DNA from: Gloeocapsopsis sp. IPPAS B-1203
GTDB taxonomy: Bacteria > Cyanobacteriota > Cyanobacteriia > Cyanobacteriales > Chroococcidiopsidaceae
NCBI RefSeq assembly: GCF_002749975.1
Contig: NZ_PEIG01000017.1
Coordinates: 55,784 to 119,783, forward strand
DNA: 64,000 nt
Direction: 5' to 3'
The notes under the pieces were generated by a model that was not told the DNA's origin, searched no databases, and worked only from the letters and a program-made list of their open reading frames with translations. Made by a program: the position numbers and the translations under genes. Each line of letters opens with the position of its first letter. Position 1 is the first letter of the stretch. Positions 44,062 to 54,170 of the stretch are shown one piece after another.

Positions 44062-44724
44062 ATGGTGCAAGCAGTAATCTTAGACGTTGATGGTACATTA
44101 GTACTAAGCAATGATGCTCATGCACAATCTTGGGTTGACGCATTTGAAGCCTTTGGCTACCACATAGCATTTGAACAAGTTCGACCATTAATTGGTATGG
44201 GTGGCGATCAAGTGATACCGCGCATGGTACCAGGACTCAATAAAGAAGAGGGCGATGGGAAAAAGGTTTCCGAGCGGCGTAAAGAACTTATTCTCCAGAA
44301 ATATGGACCCAAGCTACAAGCTGCCTCTGGGGCAAGAGAATTAATACAGCGCATGAAGCAGCAAGGATTAAAGTTAATTATTGCTAGTTCTGCTACAAGT
44401 CAAGAGTTAGAAATTTTACTTAAAGCTGCAAAAGTAGACGATTTACTTGATGAAGCAACAACATCAAGTGATGCTGAAGCTTCTAAACCTGAACCAGACA
44501 TTGTAGAAGCTGCATTAAGTAAACTAAAGGTGCAACCTAACGAGGTTGTGATGCTAGGAGATACACCTTACGATGTTCAAGCAGCAAGTGCTGCTGGTAT
44601 TGGAATGATTGCAGTGCGTTGTGGTGGGTTTGAAGATGCACAACTTGAAGGAGTTCAAGAAATTTATGATGATCCTGCTGACTTGTTGGCACACTACGAT
44701 GAGTCACTCTTGAGTAAAAAGTAG
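44062..44724 (+). CDS. HAD-superfamily phosphatase
   Basis: A 220-residue hydrolase of the beta-phosphoglucomutase/phosphoglycolate phosphatase type. Motif I: VILDVDGTLV (nucleophile D8, D10). Motif II: IASSATS. Motif III Lys in ASKPEPDI. Motif IV: MLGDTPYDVQAA. A helical cap lies between I and II. Substrate unknown. An AGGAG site nine bases before the ATG is clear. It stands alone, with long spacers around it. Confidence 0.88.
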   Translation: MVQAVILDVDGTLVLSNDAHAQSWVDAFEAFGYHIAFEQVRPLIGMGGDQVIPRMVPGLNKEEGDGKKVSERRKELILQKYGPKLQAASGARELIQRMKQQGLKLIIASSATSQELEILLKAAKVDDLLDEATTSSDAEASKPEPDIVEAALSKLKVQPNEVVMLGDTPYDVQAASAAGIGMIAVRCGGFEDAQLEGVQEIYDDPADLLAHYDESLLSKK

Positions 44725-45328
44725 AAAAATTCTCAGCAGCATTAATATACACTTAAGAAACTTATCCTAAAAAATATTGGCTAAAAGAATTTAGGATACT
44801 GAGCTAGTTTGTGTTTTGTAGCAACCTAGCATTTTTAAATTGCATAATACTTGTACGTTAAATCAAATGTTTTAATTGATATTTGATGAATGACGGCAAT
44901 GTAGATATTCCTGTTTTTATATAAGAGCAAGGTAACACTTGCATACTTTATTAACGCTTAACAAGATTTACTCACAAAATAACCGCAGCGTCACTTACCA
45001 TGATAAGCGTCTAACACAAAAAAAGACTCTTTGCAAGAGAAAAGGTACTGACAAATTAAAATCAATTTTTTGCGCGTAGCCCAGCCACTTCAGAGGATTC
45101 ACGCTCAAAATAATTCAATCATGTAGATATGCTTAATGAAACAAAATGAAATAAATATGGGGAGAAAAAATTGTTATCAAACCGCACTTTTATGCAGAGC
45201 AGTCGGTGGTGGGAAATGAGTACTCTAAAACAAACTTTAGAACAATCACCTAAACTGACCAGAGATTCCAAGCTGCATACAGCTACTTCTAACACAATTT
45301 GTTAGTTGTGCTATTCAGGATTAACGCC
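44725..45328. other. Long intergenic region before the HisKA_2 kinase
   Basis: A 604-bp spacer, mostly AT-rich, presumably holding the promoter of the two-gene kinase unit. A small frame, ATG 45216 to TAG 45305 (29 codons, 37 from ATG 45192), ends 24 bp before the kinase ATG and could be a leader peptide. A weak CTCTT/AAGAG hairpin lies near 45030. No other structure was recognised. Confidence 0.4.
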
Positions 45329-47878
45329 ATGAACGTTAGTAATTGGAGAAAAAAGCGTTTTGACTGGGAGCAATATAGCGTTGCATTAGGGACTGTAGCC
45401 ATCACTCTCATCATCAAGCTGCTACTGACGCCAATCATTAATGACGAAAGTCCTTTCTTGTTATTTTTCTTTGCGATCGTTACCAGTACTTGGTATGGTG
45501 GCAAACATACAGGGTTCCTCGCAACAGGTTTAGCAGCTTTAAGTGCTGATTATTTTCTTATTCCACCTTTTCACTCTTTTTTTGTTGATGGTGTAGGATT
45601 TGGCTTTCGCCTAGGCTTGTTTGTCTTTGAGGGAACTGCAATTACTCATGTCGTTGCACAGTTGAATACTGCTAAAAAACAAGCTGAAACAAATAAGATA
45701 GAAGCCTTACTTTATCAGGAAGTTTTGCAAGAGAGTGAAGAGCGCTTTCGTCTATTTGTCGAAAGTGTTGGAGACTATACAATTTTTATGCTCGACGTTA
45801 ATGCCAATATTGTTAGTTGGAATGTGGGAGCAGAAAACTTATTTGGATATCAAGAAGGAGACATTCTAGGAAAACATTTTTCTTTGCTGTTTACCATCGA
45901 AGATATTAATAGTGGAAAACCACAACAAGAGATAGAACAAGCGATCGCACAAGGACGTACTGAAGGACAATATTGGCATATTCGGAGTAATGGTACGTGG
46001 TTCTGGGCAAATAGCGTCATAACAGCCTTACGTGACAAAGAAGGTCGTTTGCGTGGTTTTGCTAAAGTTATTCAGGACTTTACAGCTCATCATGAAGTAG
46101 AAGTCGTTTTGCAAAAAGCTAATGAAGAATTAGAACTGAGAGTTCAAAATCGCACATGTGAATTACGTAATGCTAACGAACAGTTACACAGCGAAATTAT
46201 TGAACGTCAGCAGATTGAAGAAGCTCTATTAGATAGTCAAACTCGTCTTCAACTCATTAACAGTATCTCAACAGCAATGATGTTGGGTATGTCGGTAGAG
46301 CAGATTATTAAACGTACTGTTAGACAAATTGGTGAGTGTTTTCCTACGCTACGAATTGCTTACTCAACAATTGATCAAAGTGGTCATTTAACTGTTGTTC
46401 ATTCTCTAGAACCAGAAGGATTACCACCACTTCAGGGAATCACTTTCGATTTGAATATGATGCCGCAATATCTTCAAGCAATACAGATGAATGCACCCGT
46501 TGTGGTAGAAGATATTATGGAAGACTCGCGCTTTTCTAACCAAAATCGTGCTTTATTCTGTACTTACGGGATTCGAGCCTTTGTTGACGTGCCATTACAG
46601 CATTCAGAAGACTTGATGAGTTTGTTGTGCTTTGACGCTTCGCAGCAAAGAAAATGGAGTAATCATGAAATTGGAACACTAATTGTCATTACTCAGTATC
46701 TTTCAATTATTATTAAAAATGCTTATGCGCAACAAGAACGCGATCGCGCAGAACTCGCTTTGAAACAAGCGCATGATGAGTTAGAACTGAGAGTTAAAAA
46801 TCGCACAGCAGAACTTGCAAAAGCTAACGAAGAGTTAAAAACAGAAATTTATGAGCGTCGGCGCATCGAGGAGTCACTACGACAAAGTGAGGAGCGGTTA
46901 CGCTTTGCGCTGAATGCTGCTGATATGTTAGCGTGGGATTGGAATGTCCTCACCGATGAAATTAGTCAGTCAGACAACGCAGATGGCGTCATTGGACTTC
47001 CGCCAAATACACAACTCAACAATGCAACCGAATTTTTCACTTTAATCCATCCTGTAGACCGCGATCGCGTGCTGCAAGAGCTTCATAATACTTTAGCCAA
47101 CAGAAATCTTTACAGCGTAGAGTTTCGCATTGTCCGCCCTGATGGTTCAATCCGTTGGATGGCTAACACAGGAAGGGTTAGTTGTGATGTTGCAGGGCAA
47201 GCAATACGTGTAAGTGGTGTTTTACGAGACATTACTGAGCAAAAACACATTTCCGATCAAATTCAAGCTTCACTTGCAGAAAAAGAAGTTTTGCTTAAGG
47301 AGATTCATCACCGTGTTAAGAACAATCTACAAATTATTTCTAGCCTCTTGAGTTTACAGTCAGGATATATTGAAGATCAACAAACTCTAGGAATTTTAAA
47401 AGCAGGGGAAAATCGCGTAGCTTCAATGGCTTTGATTCACGAGCAATTATATCAATCTGAAGACTTAGCAAAAATTGACTTAGTAGACTATATTCAAAAT
47501 TTAGTAGCAAACTTATTTAGTTCTTACGATGTTAACTCTCAACAAATTAATTTACATTTAAATATTGGAAATATTCTTCTTTGCTTGGATGTTGCTATTC
47601 CTTGTGGCTTGATTATAAATGAATTAATTTCTAATTCCCTCAAACATGCTTTTCCAAACTATAAAAAAGGTAATATCTATATTGAAATGTATACGATTAA
47701 CGAGCAATATTACCTCAATATTAGAGACGATGGTGTAGGATTACCACAATATATTGATCCAAATAATACTGATTCCTTAGGACTACAAATTGTAGCTGCT
47801 TTGACTCAACAACTGGAAGGTAGCCTTAAGATTAATAGTAATAATGGCACAGAGTTTCAAATCAAGTTTCAATGTTAA
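45329..47878 (+). CDS. DUF4118-PAS-GAF-PAS HisKA_2 sensor kinase
   Basis: An 849-residue kinase. N-terminal membrane segments of the DUF4118 type (about 20-115) with a KdpD-like arrangement, PAS (about 140-260), coiled coil, GAF (about 310-470), coiled coil, PAS (about 520-645), then a HisKA_2 dimerisation domain with EIHHRVKNNLQIISSLLSLQ (His about 667) and a HATPase with NELISNSLKHAF, DDGVGLP and SLGLQIV. HisKA_2/HWE-type kinases usually signal to receivers such as the neighbour 30 bp downstream. ATG 45329 with AGGA upstream is preferred over a TTG 30 bases earlier. Confidence 0.88.
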   Translation: MNVSNWRKKRFDWEQYSVALGTVAITLIIKLLLTPIINDESPFLLFFFAIVTSTWYGGKHTGFLATGLAALSADYFLIPPFHSFFVDGVGFGFRLGLFVFEGTAITHVVAQLNTAKKQAETNKIEALLYQEVLQESEERFRLFVESVGDYTIFMLDVNANIVSWNVGAENLFGYQEGDILGKHFSLLFTIEDINSGKPQQEIEQAIAQGRTEGQYWHIRSNGTWFWANSVITALRDKEGRLRGFAKVIQDFTAHHEVEVVLQKANEELELRVQNRTCELRNANEQLHSEIIERQQIEEALLDSQTRLQLINSISTAMMLGMSVEQIIKRTVRQIGECFPTLRIAYSTIDQSGHLTVVHSLEPEGLPPLQGITFDLNMMPQYLQAIQMNAPVVVEDIMEDSRFSNQNRALFCTYGIRAFVDVPLQHSEDLMSLLCFDASQQRKWSNHEIGTLIVITQYLSIIIKNAYAQQERDRAELALKQAHDELELRVKNRTAELAKANEELKTEIYERRRIEESLRQSEERLRFALNAADMLAWDWNVLTDEISQSDNADGVIGLPPNTQLNNATEFFTLIHPVDRDRVLQELHNTLANRNLYSVEFRIVRPDGSIRWMANTGRVSCDVAGQAIRVSGVLRDITEQKHISDQIQASLAEKEVLLKEIHHRVKNNLQIISSLLSLQSGYIEDQQTLGILKAGENRVASMALIHEQLYQSEDLAKIDLVDYIQNLVANLFSSYDVNSQQINLHLNIGNILLCLDVAIPCGLIINELISNSLKHAFPNYKKGNIYIEMYTINEQYYLNIRDDGVGLPQYIDPNNTDSLGLQIVAALTQQLEGSLKINSNNGTEFQIKFQC

Positions 47879-47907
47879 CAATTATTTAAGGTTAATAAAT
47901 AACCACA

Positions 47908-49485
47908 ATGGGTCAGGCAAATATCTTAATTGTAGAAGATGAGCTTCTCGTTGCCAAAGATATACAAAATCGGCTAACTAAATTCGGATACAATGTTGTT
48001 GCTGTGATCTCATCTGGAAATGAAGCCATCAAGAAGGCAGCAGAAAAAACTCCTGATTTAGTCCTTATGGATATTCGCTTAAAAGGAGAAATTGATGGAA
48101 TTGAAGCAGCACAACTAATTTATCAAAATTTAAATATTCCGATAGTTTATTTAACAGCTAATGCGGATGATAGTACATTAGAAAGAGCTAAATTAACTGA
48201 ACCATTTGGCTATATATTAAAACCTTTTAAAGAAAAAGAACTCAAGACAACTATTGAAATTACGCTCACAAAGCATCAAATTGAAAAAAAACTGAAACAA
48301 AGTGAACAATGGTTAGCAACAGTACTGAAAAGTATTGGAGATGCTGTTATTACTAGCGATGCTTGTGGTGCTGTCACTTTTATGAATCCTGTCGCTGAAG
48401 ATCTAACAGGCTGGAAGCATGAAGAAGCTTGCGGTAAAGATGCAGCAGAGATATTTAATATTACCCATGAAGTCACTCGCCAAAAAATAGATAGTCCCGT
48501 TGTCCAAGCATTACAAAAAGGAACAACGGTTGGCATTAGTGAAGAAACACTTCTTATTACTAAAAATGGTCATGCAATTCCTATTGATGATAGTGCAGCA
48601 CCAATAAGGGATGACAAAGGAAATATTACTGGTGCCGTATTAGTTTTTCGTGATATTACTGAACGGAAGCAAGCAAAAGAAGCACGTCAAAAGCAAATTG
48701 AGCAAGAAAGGCTTGTTGCTCAGCTAGAAAAACTGAATCAACTCAAAGACGATTTTTTGAGTACAGTTTCACATGAGTTGCGTACTCCGATCGCTAATAT
48801 GAAAATGGCAATTCAAATGCTGTCTGTTTCTAACAATACAGAGCGCAGTCGGCGATATTTAGAGATTTTACAAGCAGAATGCACGCGAGAAACTGAGCTA
48901 ATTAATGACTTGCTCGATTTACAAAGGCTAGAATTAGCATCTTATCCAATGGTACTCACAGAAGCCATTCATTTAAACGATTGGTTACCAAAAATCATTG
49001 AGCCTTTTTGTAACCGTAGCGAACAGCGTCAACAGATCTTACAAATTGATATACGTCCTCACTTATTGCCGTTGCTTTCTGACCGTGCTAGCTTAGAGAG
49101 AATTATCGCTGAGCTACTTAATAATGCCTGTAAGTATACTTCAGCTCATGGCAAAATTGTTCTAAGTGTTGAGCAACATAGTCAATTGCCAGAAAATAAT
49201 CCAAGCTTTGTAGATGCTAAAAAGACAGAAATACTACCTGTAACAAAAACAATTTTTAGGGTTAGCAATCAAGCAGAAATTTCTGCTGAGCAATTACCAA
49301 GAATCTTTGAGAAATTTTATCGCATTCCTCAAAGCGATCGCTGGCAGCAAGGAGGTACAGGTTTAGGACTTGCTTTAGTTCAAAAACTTGTCGAACATCT
49401 GCAAGGAACAATTCATGTTAATAGTCATCAAGGGTGGACAACATTTACTGTCACTTTAAGTAGTGTAGTAGGCAATGATCTCTAA
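47908..49485 (+). CDS. Receiver-PAS-histidine kinase
   Basis: A 525-residue protein: N-terminal receiver (about 1-120) with NILIVEDELLVAKD, phosphoacceptor MDIRLKGEIDG (Asp about 55), Thr in VYLTAN and Lys in YILKPF. PAS with PAC (about 130-250), HisKA with SHELRTPIAN (about 285-350) and HATPase with LLNNACKYTS and GTGLGLAL (about 390-520). The receiver precedes the kinase core, so it can accept phosphate from the upstream HisKA_2 kinase and change its own output. It is probably co-transcribed with it. Confidence 0.9.
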   Translation: MGQANILIVEDELLVAKDIQNRLTKFGYNVVAVISSGNEAIKKAAEKTPDLVLMDIRLKGEIDGIEAAQLIYQNLNIPIVYLTANADDSTLERAKLTEPFGYILKPFKEKELKTTIEITLTKHQIEKKLKQSEQWLATVLKSIGDAVITSDACGAVTFMNPVAEDLTGWKHEEACGKDAAEIFNITHEVTRQKIDSPVVQALQKGTTVGISEETLLITKNGHAIPIDDSAAPIRDDKGNITGAVLVFRDITERKQAKEARQKQIEQERLVAQLEKLNQLKDDFLSTVSHELRTPIANMKMAIQMLSVSNNTERSRRYLEILQAECTRETELINDLLDLQRLELASYPMVLTEAIHLNDWLPKIIEPFCNRSEQRQQILQIDIRPHLLPLLSDRASLERIIAELLNNACKYTSAHGKIVLSVEQHSQLPENNPSFVDAKKTEILPVTKTIFRVSNQAEISAEQLPRIFEKFYRIPQSDRWQQGGTGLGLALVQKLVEHLQGTIHVNSHQGWTTFTVTLSSVVGNDL

Positions 49486-49829
49486 GTATTAAACAATAAT
49501 GAATTTAATTATATAGAACCTGATTCAAGGCTGAGCCATCAGGAACACAACCAATTTGATATCAAGTTAAAAACTAGTTTTGCATTAACTTATTGAAATT
49601 AAGAAACCTTATCTGCAGAAAAAACATCTAAGTAATTGAGCAAGATAAAGCATTGATCGTTGCACTTAAGGAGTAAAGCAGCAAAATAGGCAATAAAAAT
49701 TAAGGGAAGGAGTAGTCAGTGTCTAAATATAGATGCTCAAGCATCAAATAGTGAGGTTTCTATTCAAAATCGCGAACAAACCCTTTATTCTTGAGCCTTT
49801 CCCTATCCATAGATCAAGTAGGAGCGACT
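49486..49829. other. AT-rich intergenic region
   Basis: A 344-bp spacer before the CHAT-like/TPR gene. I see no gene, hairpin with a T run, or repeat in it. A possible TTG start at 49791 lies in frame with the next gene but lacks a ribosome site. Confidence 0.4.
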
Positions 49830-51329
49830 GTGACGCAAGAATTTTACCTCTGCGTAGCTTATATTGGACATAACACTTACAAACTACAGACAAAACAAGT
49901 ACCAGACAAAATCTTACTTGCTGAAGAAGTTGTAGAGTGGAATGTAGAGGAGTGGTTAATTCATGCAGAACAGATTAGCACAAATGTTGAACCATTGAGC
50001 GATCGCTACAACTTATATACATTGATTGCGTTAGGTAAGCAGCTTTTCTCGGCATTATTTACAGGAAAAATTAAAAATAGCTGGAACGCAGCACGAAACA
50101 TTGCCCAGCAAGAGCAAGTAGTATTGCTACTGTCGCTAGAAATTGACACTGCTAACTTAGCAAGTGTACCTTGGGAACTTCTTTATGCAGAAGAGCGTTT
50201 TTTGATTAGCAATCCTCAAATTGCGCTGAGAATTAACCGCTTACAAGCACCATCTAGCAATGTATTAGCACAAATGAATTGGGATTCAGTTATTCATAAC
50301 ATCCGATCAGAAGATGAGAGAAGGTTAGTGATAGAATCTCTTGCTGAGGAAGAGTGGGAAGAAATATTTATAGATGATGGTGACAGCGATCCTGCTTATG
50401 CAGAAGATTCAGCTGTTGTTGCAGATATTTTTAGTCAACTAGCCGCATCGCCTCCTTCTACTCCTAAAAAGGAAGATGCTGCAGTATTTTCTGCACGCGA
50501 GACGCAAATAACAACCCAGCAACAAGTTGAGCCACCGCCTCAAAAAACATCAGACAGCGTTTTTACTACTTTGGTAGTTGGAACTTTGATGATGGCACTT
50601 GTCGCGATCGCAACTTTGTTATGGGGACATCAACCATTACGACAAATTACTGCATCTTTTACACCATTAGGAATAAGTAGATTAAATCATCGCCACTGGC
50701 ACGCTGTTAGTACACAAGAAGTCACTGCGATCGCTATCACTAAGTTTAAACAAGGAGACTTCAATACTGCGCAGAACTTGGTGGAAGAACTTCTAAATCG
50801 CAACGATTTACAAAATGCTCGTGCAGCACTTGATATAGTTTCTTATGCTAAAACTGATACAATCTTGTATCTCCGAGGGCGTTTAGCATGGCAATCTTTA
50901 CAGATGGAACAAGCGCGTCGTTACTGGGAAGATGCTGTTAAGCAAAAACCACAAATTAAGTATTACAATGCGTTAGGCTTTGCCTACTACGCACAAGACG
51001 ACTTGCATCAGGCTAATGATGCTTGGTTTGAGGCATTATATTTAGCTAATCAATCGCCTACACCAGAGCGGATAAATTCTAGCTCCAGCAACAGTAGCGA
51101 ACTCCTGACAACGTACGCTGGTCTTGCCTTAGTCTTACATCAATCAGCGCAGAATCAATCGTTGGATAAACAAGCGAAATTGGTTTATGAAGCTGTGAAA
51201 CTCCGTAAAAAAGTCTTAGCAGAAGATGCAGTGAATTTTCAACCTCAGCAGCTTGAGCGCCAATGGCTATGGCATCAAAAAGCAGTTGCAGACTGGCGAT
51301 CGCTACTTCAAATCAGCGATCAGAGGTAA
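49830..51329 (+). CDS. CHAT-like N-terminal/TPR membrane protein
   Basis: A 499-residue protein. The N-terminal 160 residues include VPWELLYAEERFLI followed by an ALRINRL strand, which recalls the first half of CHAT (caspase-like) domains, but the catalytic His and Cys half is absent. An acidic linker follows, then one membrane helix (about 250-270) and a C-terminal TPR-like region (about 310-430). GTG 49830 is chosen because AGGAG lies five bases before it; an in-frame TTG is 39 bases upstream. The protein is probably a non-catalytic scaffold anchored in the membrane. It may belong with the preceding signalling genes. Confidence 0.65.
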   Translation: MTQEFYLCVAYIGHNTYKLQTKQVPDKILLAEEVVEWNVEEWLIHAEQISTNVEPLSDRYNLYTLIALGKQLFSALFTGKIKNSWNAARNIAQQEQVVLLLSLEIDTANLASVPWELLYAEERFLISNPQIALRINRLQAPSSNVLAQMNWDSVIHNIRSEDERRLVIESLAEEEWEEIFIDDGDSDPAYAEDSAVVADIFSQLAASPPSTPKKEDAAVFSARETQITTQQQVEPPPQKTSDSVFTTLVVGTLMMALVAIATLLWGHQPLRQITASFTPLGISRLNHRHWHAVSTQEVTAIAITKFKQGDFNTAQNLVEELLNRNDLQNARAALDIVSYAKTDTILYLRGRLAWQSLQMEQARRYWEDAVKQKPQIKYYNALGFAYYAQDDLHQANDAWFEALYLANQSPTPERINSSSSNSSELLTTYAGLALVLHQSAQNQSLDKQAKLVYEAVKLRKKVLAEDAVNFQPQQLERQWLWHQKAVADWRSLLQISDQR

Positions 51330-51450
51330 TTTGTTTGCGACTCAATGACTCTTTCCACCTCCGTAAGCTTACTGTTAAAAATCGTATCTTAGTACACGAA
51401 GGCATACTTTACTTGAGTAGCCGCGACTTTAGTTGAAGGGTATCTGTGAT

Positions 51451-52191
51451 TTATTCATCATAAGTTTTACCCAAAATAGAAGACAAGGGACGGTGCTTGC
51501 GAATATCCATCATTTCTGCTAACGATACTTTTTCAACATCCACCGCTTGGAGTTCTTCTGGTGGCAAGATAGTCACTCTGGGATCTTCACTACTACCATG
51601 ACTATCTGATATTGGGATAGTGTCTTTGACTTCTGCAGTAGGAGGTTCGGAGATTTGTGGTTCTCTAATCTTGGCAACGGGAGGAGGTTCAACTGATTCT
51701 GTAACTTTGACAGATGGTTTAGGAGGAGGTACCGAGATAGTTGGTTCAACGACACTGGTTTCTACACGAGGACTAATTCGTGGTAGTCTCTTGCGCGTTC
51801 GGCGTTGACGGCGTTGACGTTTTGGTTGCGACGATGAACCTTGTAGTTGTCGGAAGACGACTCCATATCCAGCAGCACAAGCAACAATAGCACCAACTAC
51901 CCATATAGCAATGCGATCGCTGCCTGAAGTTGCTGTTTCAGGTGTCGGAGCCACCAATGGTACAGGATCTACGCGATCAACAAAGCCAGTAAAAGTCAAA
52001 CTGAAAATCGAAAGAGTAGCGATTAGAAGTAATATTAACCATAGCAAAGGCCAAAGCAGCCAAGGTGATAGCAACAGGGCAAATAGTGAACTCAAAGCTG
52101 AGGATTTTGCCGAGGATCGGCGTCTCGCACGAGCTAGCTGTAAGTTACTACGTTGTTGTGAGGACTGCTGTGTACTCTGATTGTCGTCCAT
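51451..52191 (-). CDS. Proline-rich membrane hypothetical protein
   Basis: A 246-residue protein with a basic N terminus, two hydrophobic segments (about 30-65, perhaps a hairpin, and about 95-112), then an Arg-rich stretch (QPKRQRRQRRTRKRL) and a Pro/Val/Glu-rich, probably disordered segment (about 140-205) ending in a short acidic region. No family recognised. The soluble C-terminal tail is likely cytoplasmic. Possibly an envelope or cell-division accessory, but nothing in the sequence supports that specifically. Confidence 0.65.
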   Translation of the reverse strand: MDDNQSTQQSSQQRSNLQLARARRRSSAKSSALSSLFALLLSPWLLWPLLWLILLLIATLSIFSLTFTGFVDRVDPVPLVAPTPETATSGSDRIAIWVVGAIVACAAGYGVVFRQLQGSSSQPKRQRRQRRTRKRLPRISPRVETSVVEPTISVPPPKPSVKVTESVEPPPVAKIREPQISEPPTAEVKDTIPISDSHGSSEDPRVTILPPEELQAVDVEKVSLAEMMDIRKHRPLSSILGKTYDE

Positions 52192-52312
52192 AGCTAATTT
52201 CAGAGGCGTACACCCTGTTTTGTTTTTAATTATCTAATAGATCTGGAGGTTAGCGATCGGGAATTGGGAAAGTTGAGGTGACTGGGTGTGCGGGTAGGCG
52301 GGAAGACTAAGA

Positions 52313-52420
52313 GAGTTATGAATGTTGAGTGTTGAGTTATGAGTTATAAAACTTTCTTCAATTCAAAATGTGCTAAGGCACCGCTACGCTAACAAAACTC
52401 AAAACTCAAAACTCTATTAC
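52313..52420. repeat. Dispersed spacer repeat
   Basis: GAGTTATGAATGTTGAGTGT..., AATTCAAAA and, inverted, CAAAACTCAAAACTCAAAAC. It shares words with the MITE core and with the spacers at 25414-25505 and 53594-53710. It lies just downstream of ddl on the minus strand. Confidence 0.45.
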
Positions 52421-52446
52421 CCACACTCCTACACTCCCACTAGTCA

Positions 52447-53544
52447 CTAACCATGTCGTTCTAACGCCAATTGAATTAGTTGATCGACTAATTCAGCAAA
52501 AGGAACACCACTTTTTTCCCACATTTGCGGATACATACTTGTTGCAGTAAAGCCAGGTAACGTATTAATTTCATTGATTAAAACTTCTCCAGTGGCTTCG
52601 ACATAGAAGAAATCAACTCTTGCTAAACCCGCTGCATCCACAGCTGCAAAAGCTTGGAGTGACATTTCTTGAATTGCAGCAGAAACAGATTCGGGTACAG
52701 GTGCAGGGATTGATAAGTTTGCTTTCCCCGCAGTATATTTCGTTTCATAGTCGTAAAAATCACTCGCGAATGTAATTTCTCCGACAACGGAAGCTTTAGG
52801 GTTATCATTTCCTAACACAGCACATTCAAGTTCGCGAGCCACAACTCCTGCTTCCACAATCAACCGCCGATCGTAGCTAGCAGCATTGTCTAGGGCAGTT
52901 TCCAATTCACTACGCGATCGCACTTTGGCAATACCTACTGAGGAGCCTAAATTTGCTGGTTTCACAAAACAGGGATAACCAAGGGTTGCTTCAATTTGGT
53001 CGCATAATTTGGGAAATATACAAGGATTAGACCATACTTGAGCGCGGTTAATTGCCATATATTTAACCTGTGGTAATCCAGCTTGGGCAAATGCCATTTT
53101 CATAGCAATTTTATCCATACCCATTGCCGAACCTAGTACCCCAGATCCTACATAGGGAACTTGCATTAATTGCAACAATCCTTGTATTGTGCCATCTTCA
53201 CCATTAGGACCATGAAGAATAGGAAACCAAACATCTACATCTGTAACTGGCGTAGAGGAAGAAGAGAGTAAATCAGGAGATGTTGGAATCGGTAGCGATG
53301 TTTGGTTGTGTGATTGGGTATTTGATTCATTGAGTTGCAAAGGAGTACCAGAGGTAAGCACTTGTTGGGCAATTTCTCCAGGAAGCCAACGCCCATCTTT
53401 TTGAAGATAAAACGGTAGTAGTTCGTATTTCTGGGCATTTTGATCTGATAAAATCGCTTGTGCGATCGCCCGTGCTGAACTAATCGAAACTTCGTGTTCT
53501 CCCGAACGACCACCAAACAATAATCCTACTCGCAATTTGCTCAT
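52447..53544 (-). CDS. ddl: D-alanine--D-alanine ligase
   Basis: A 365-residue ATP-grasp enzyme that makes the D-Ala-D-Ala dipeptide for peptidoglycan. Signatures: [17 protein letters not shown] at the start, [14 protein letters not shown] (about 110-123), [12 protein letters not shown] in the ATP-binding region, RVDFFY and [11 protein letters not shown] (metal ligands near 330). The length is normal for the type. It stands alone between repeat-containing spacers. Confidence 0.95.
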   Translation of the reverse strand: MSKLRVGLLFGGRSGEHEVSISSARAIAQAILSDQNAQKYELLPFYLQKDGRWLPGEIAQQVLTSGTPLQLNESNTQSHNQTSLPIPTSPDLLSSSSTPVTDVDVWFPILHGPNGEDGTIQGLLQLMQVPYVGSGVLGSAMGMDKIAMKMAFAQAGLPQVKYMAINRAQVWSNPCIFPKLCDQIEATLGYPCFVKPANLGSSVGIAKVRSRSELETALDNAASYDRRLIVEAGVVARELECAVLGNDNPKASVVGEITFASDFYDYETKYTAGKANLSIPAPVPESVSAAIQEMSLQAFAAVDAAGLARVDFFYVEATGEVLINEINTLPGFTATSMYPQMWEKSGVPFAELVDQLIQLALERHG

Positions 53545-53593
53545 CTGCTATTTACCTTTAGGTGCTCCTCATTGGGCAATAGCGTATCATAAG

Positions 53594-53710
53594 AGAGGTC
53601 AGAGGTCAGAGGTCAGAGGCTAGGGAAATTATAAAGCTGAGGAGCTTGAGAGAGTCGTGAAGTGTTGAGTTAAGAAAAACTCCTTTAATTCAAAATTCAA
53701 AACCATTTAC
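53594..53710. repeat. Heptanucleotide tandem repeat and dispersed spacer repeat
   Basis: Three tandem copies of AGAGGTC (53594-53614) plus a partial fourth, followed by AAGTGTTGAGTTAAGAAAAACTCC and AATTCAAAATTCAAAAC. The heptamer is a short tandemly repeated element of the cyanobacterial STRR kind; the tail matches the other dispersed repeats of this window. Confidence 0.55.
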
Positions 53711-53727
53711 TAGCCACTCCTCACAAC

Positions 53728-54030
53728 TCAAGGTGACATGCGATTGCGATAAACGCTAAATTCAGCTTCTAATTCAGGTAAGTGGACTTGTTCGCATGAA
53801 AGGGCTTCAAGTTCATCAGCAAATTCTCGTAGCCGTTGAATATTCGATTGTAGCCGCGATTTAATTCCTTGTGCGCCTAATGCTAGACAATCAGGGCAAA
53901 TGTCGCCATACTCTATACCTTGGTTACTATACACTGATGCTCTTGCTGTTTTGAGATTGTAAAGGCAACCACAAACTAGGCATTTATTCTGCCGTCCTCG
54001 TGTAGGTTCTTGATGAAAACGAATTTTCAT
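53728..54030 (-). CDS. Small putative zinc-binding protein
   Basis: A 100-residue protein with two CxxC pairs, CLVC and CPDC, the first preceded by RGRQNK and followed by GCLYNLK, as expected for a zinc ribbon, then a long C-terminal helix. ATG 54030 begins the conserved-looking part. No named family recognised. It precedes, with 140 bp between, miaB on the minus strand; co-transcription from miaB is possible. Confidence 0.7.
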   Translation of the reverse strand: MKIRFHQEPTRGRQNKCLVCGCLYNLKTARASVYSNQGIEYGDICPDCLALGAQGIKSRLQSNIQRLREFADELEALSCEQVHLPELEAEFSVYRNRMSP

Positions 54031-54170
54031 ACTGCAATACCCTGCAACTTGTTTAACATCAGATCGCTTAAAAGTTAGTAATTGGTGATTAGCTATTAGC
54101 TTTAATTTGATGCTAAATACTTCCCAATTACCCATTACCTATTACCTGACCTAAATGATTTCTAATGTAG

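Noticed and set aside
53725..53737. ACTCCTCACAAC resembling the ACUCCUCACAC core of the small RNA Yfr1
   Set aside because: One mismatch in the core, no flanking stem-loops, and it lies in a dispersed repeat.
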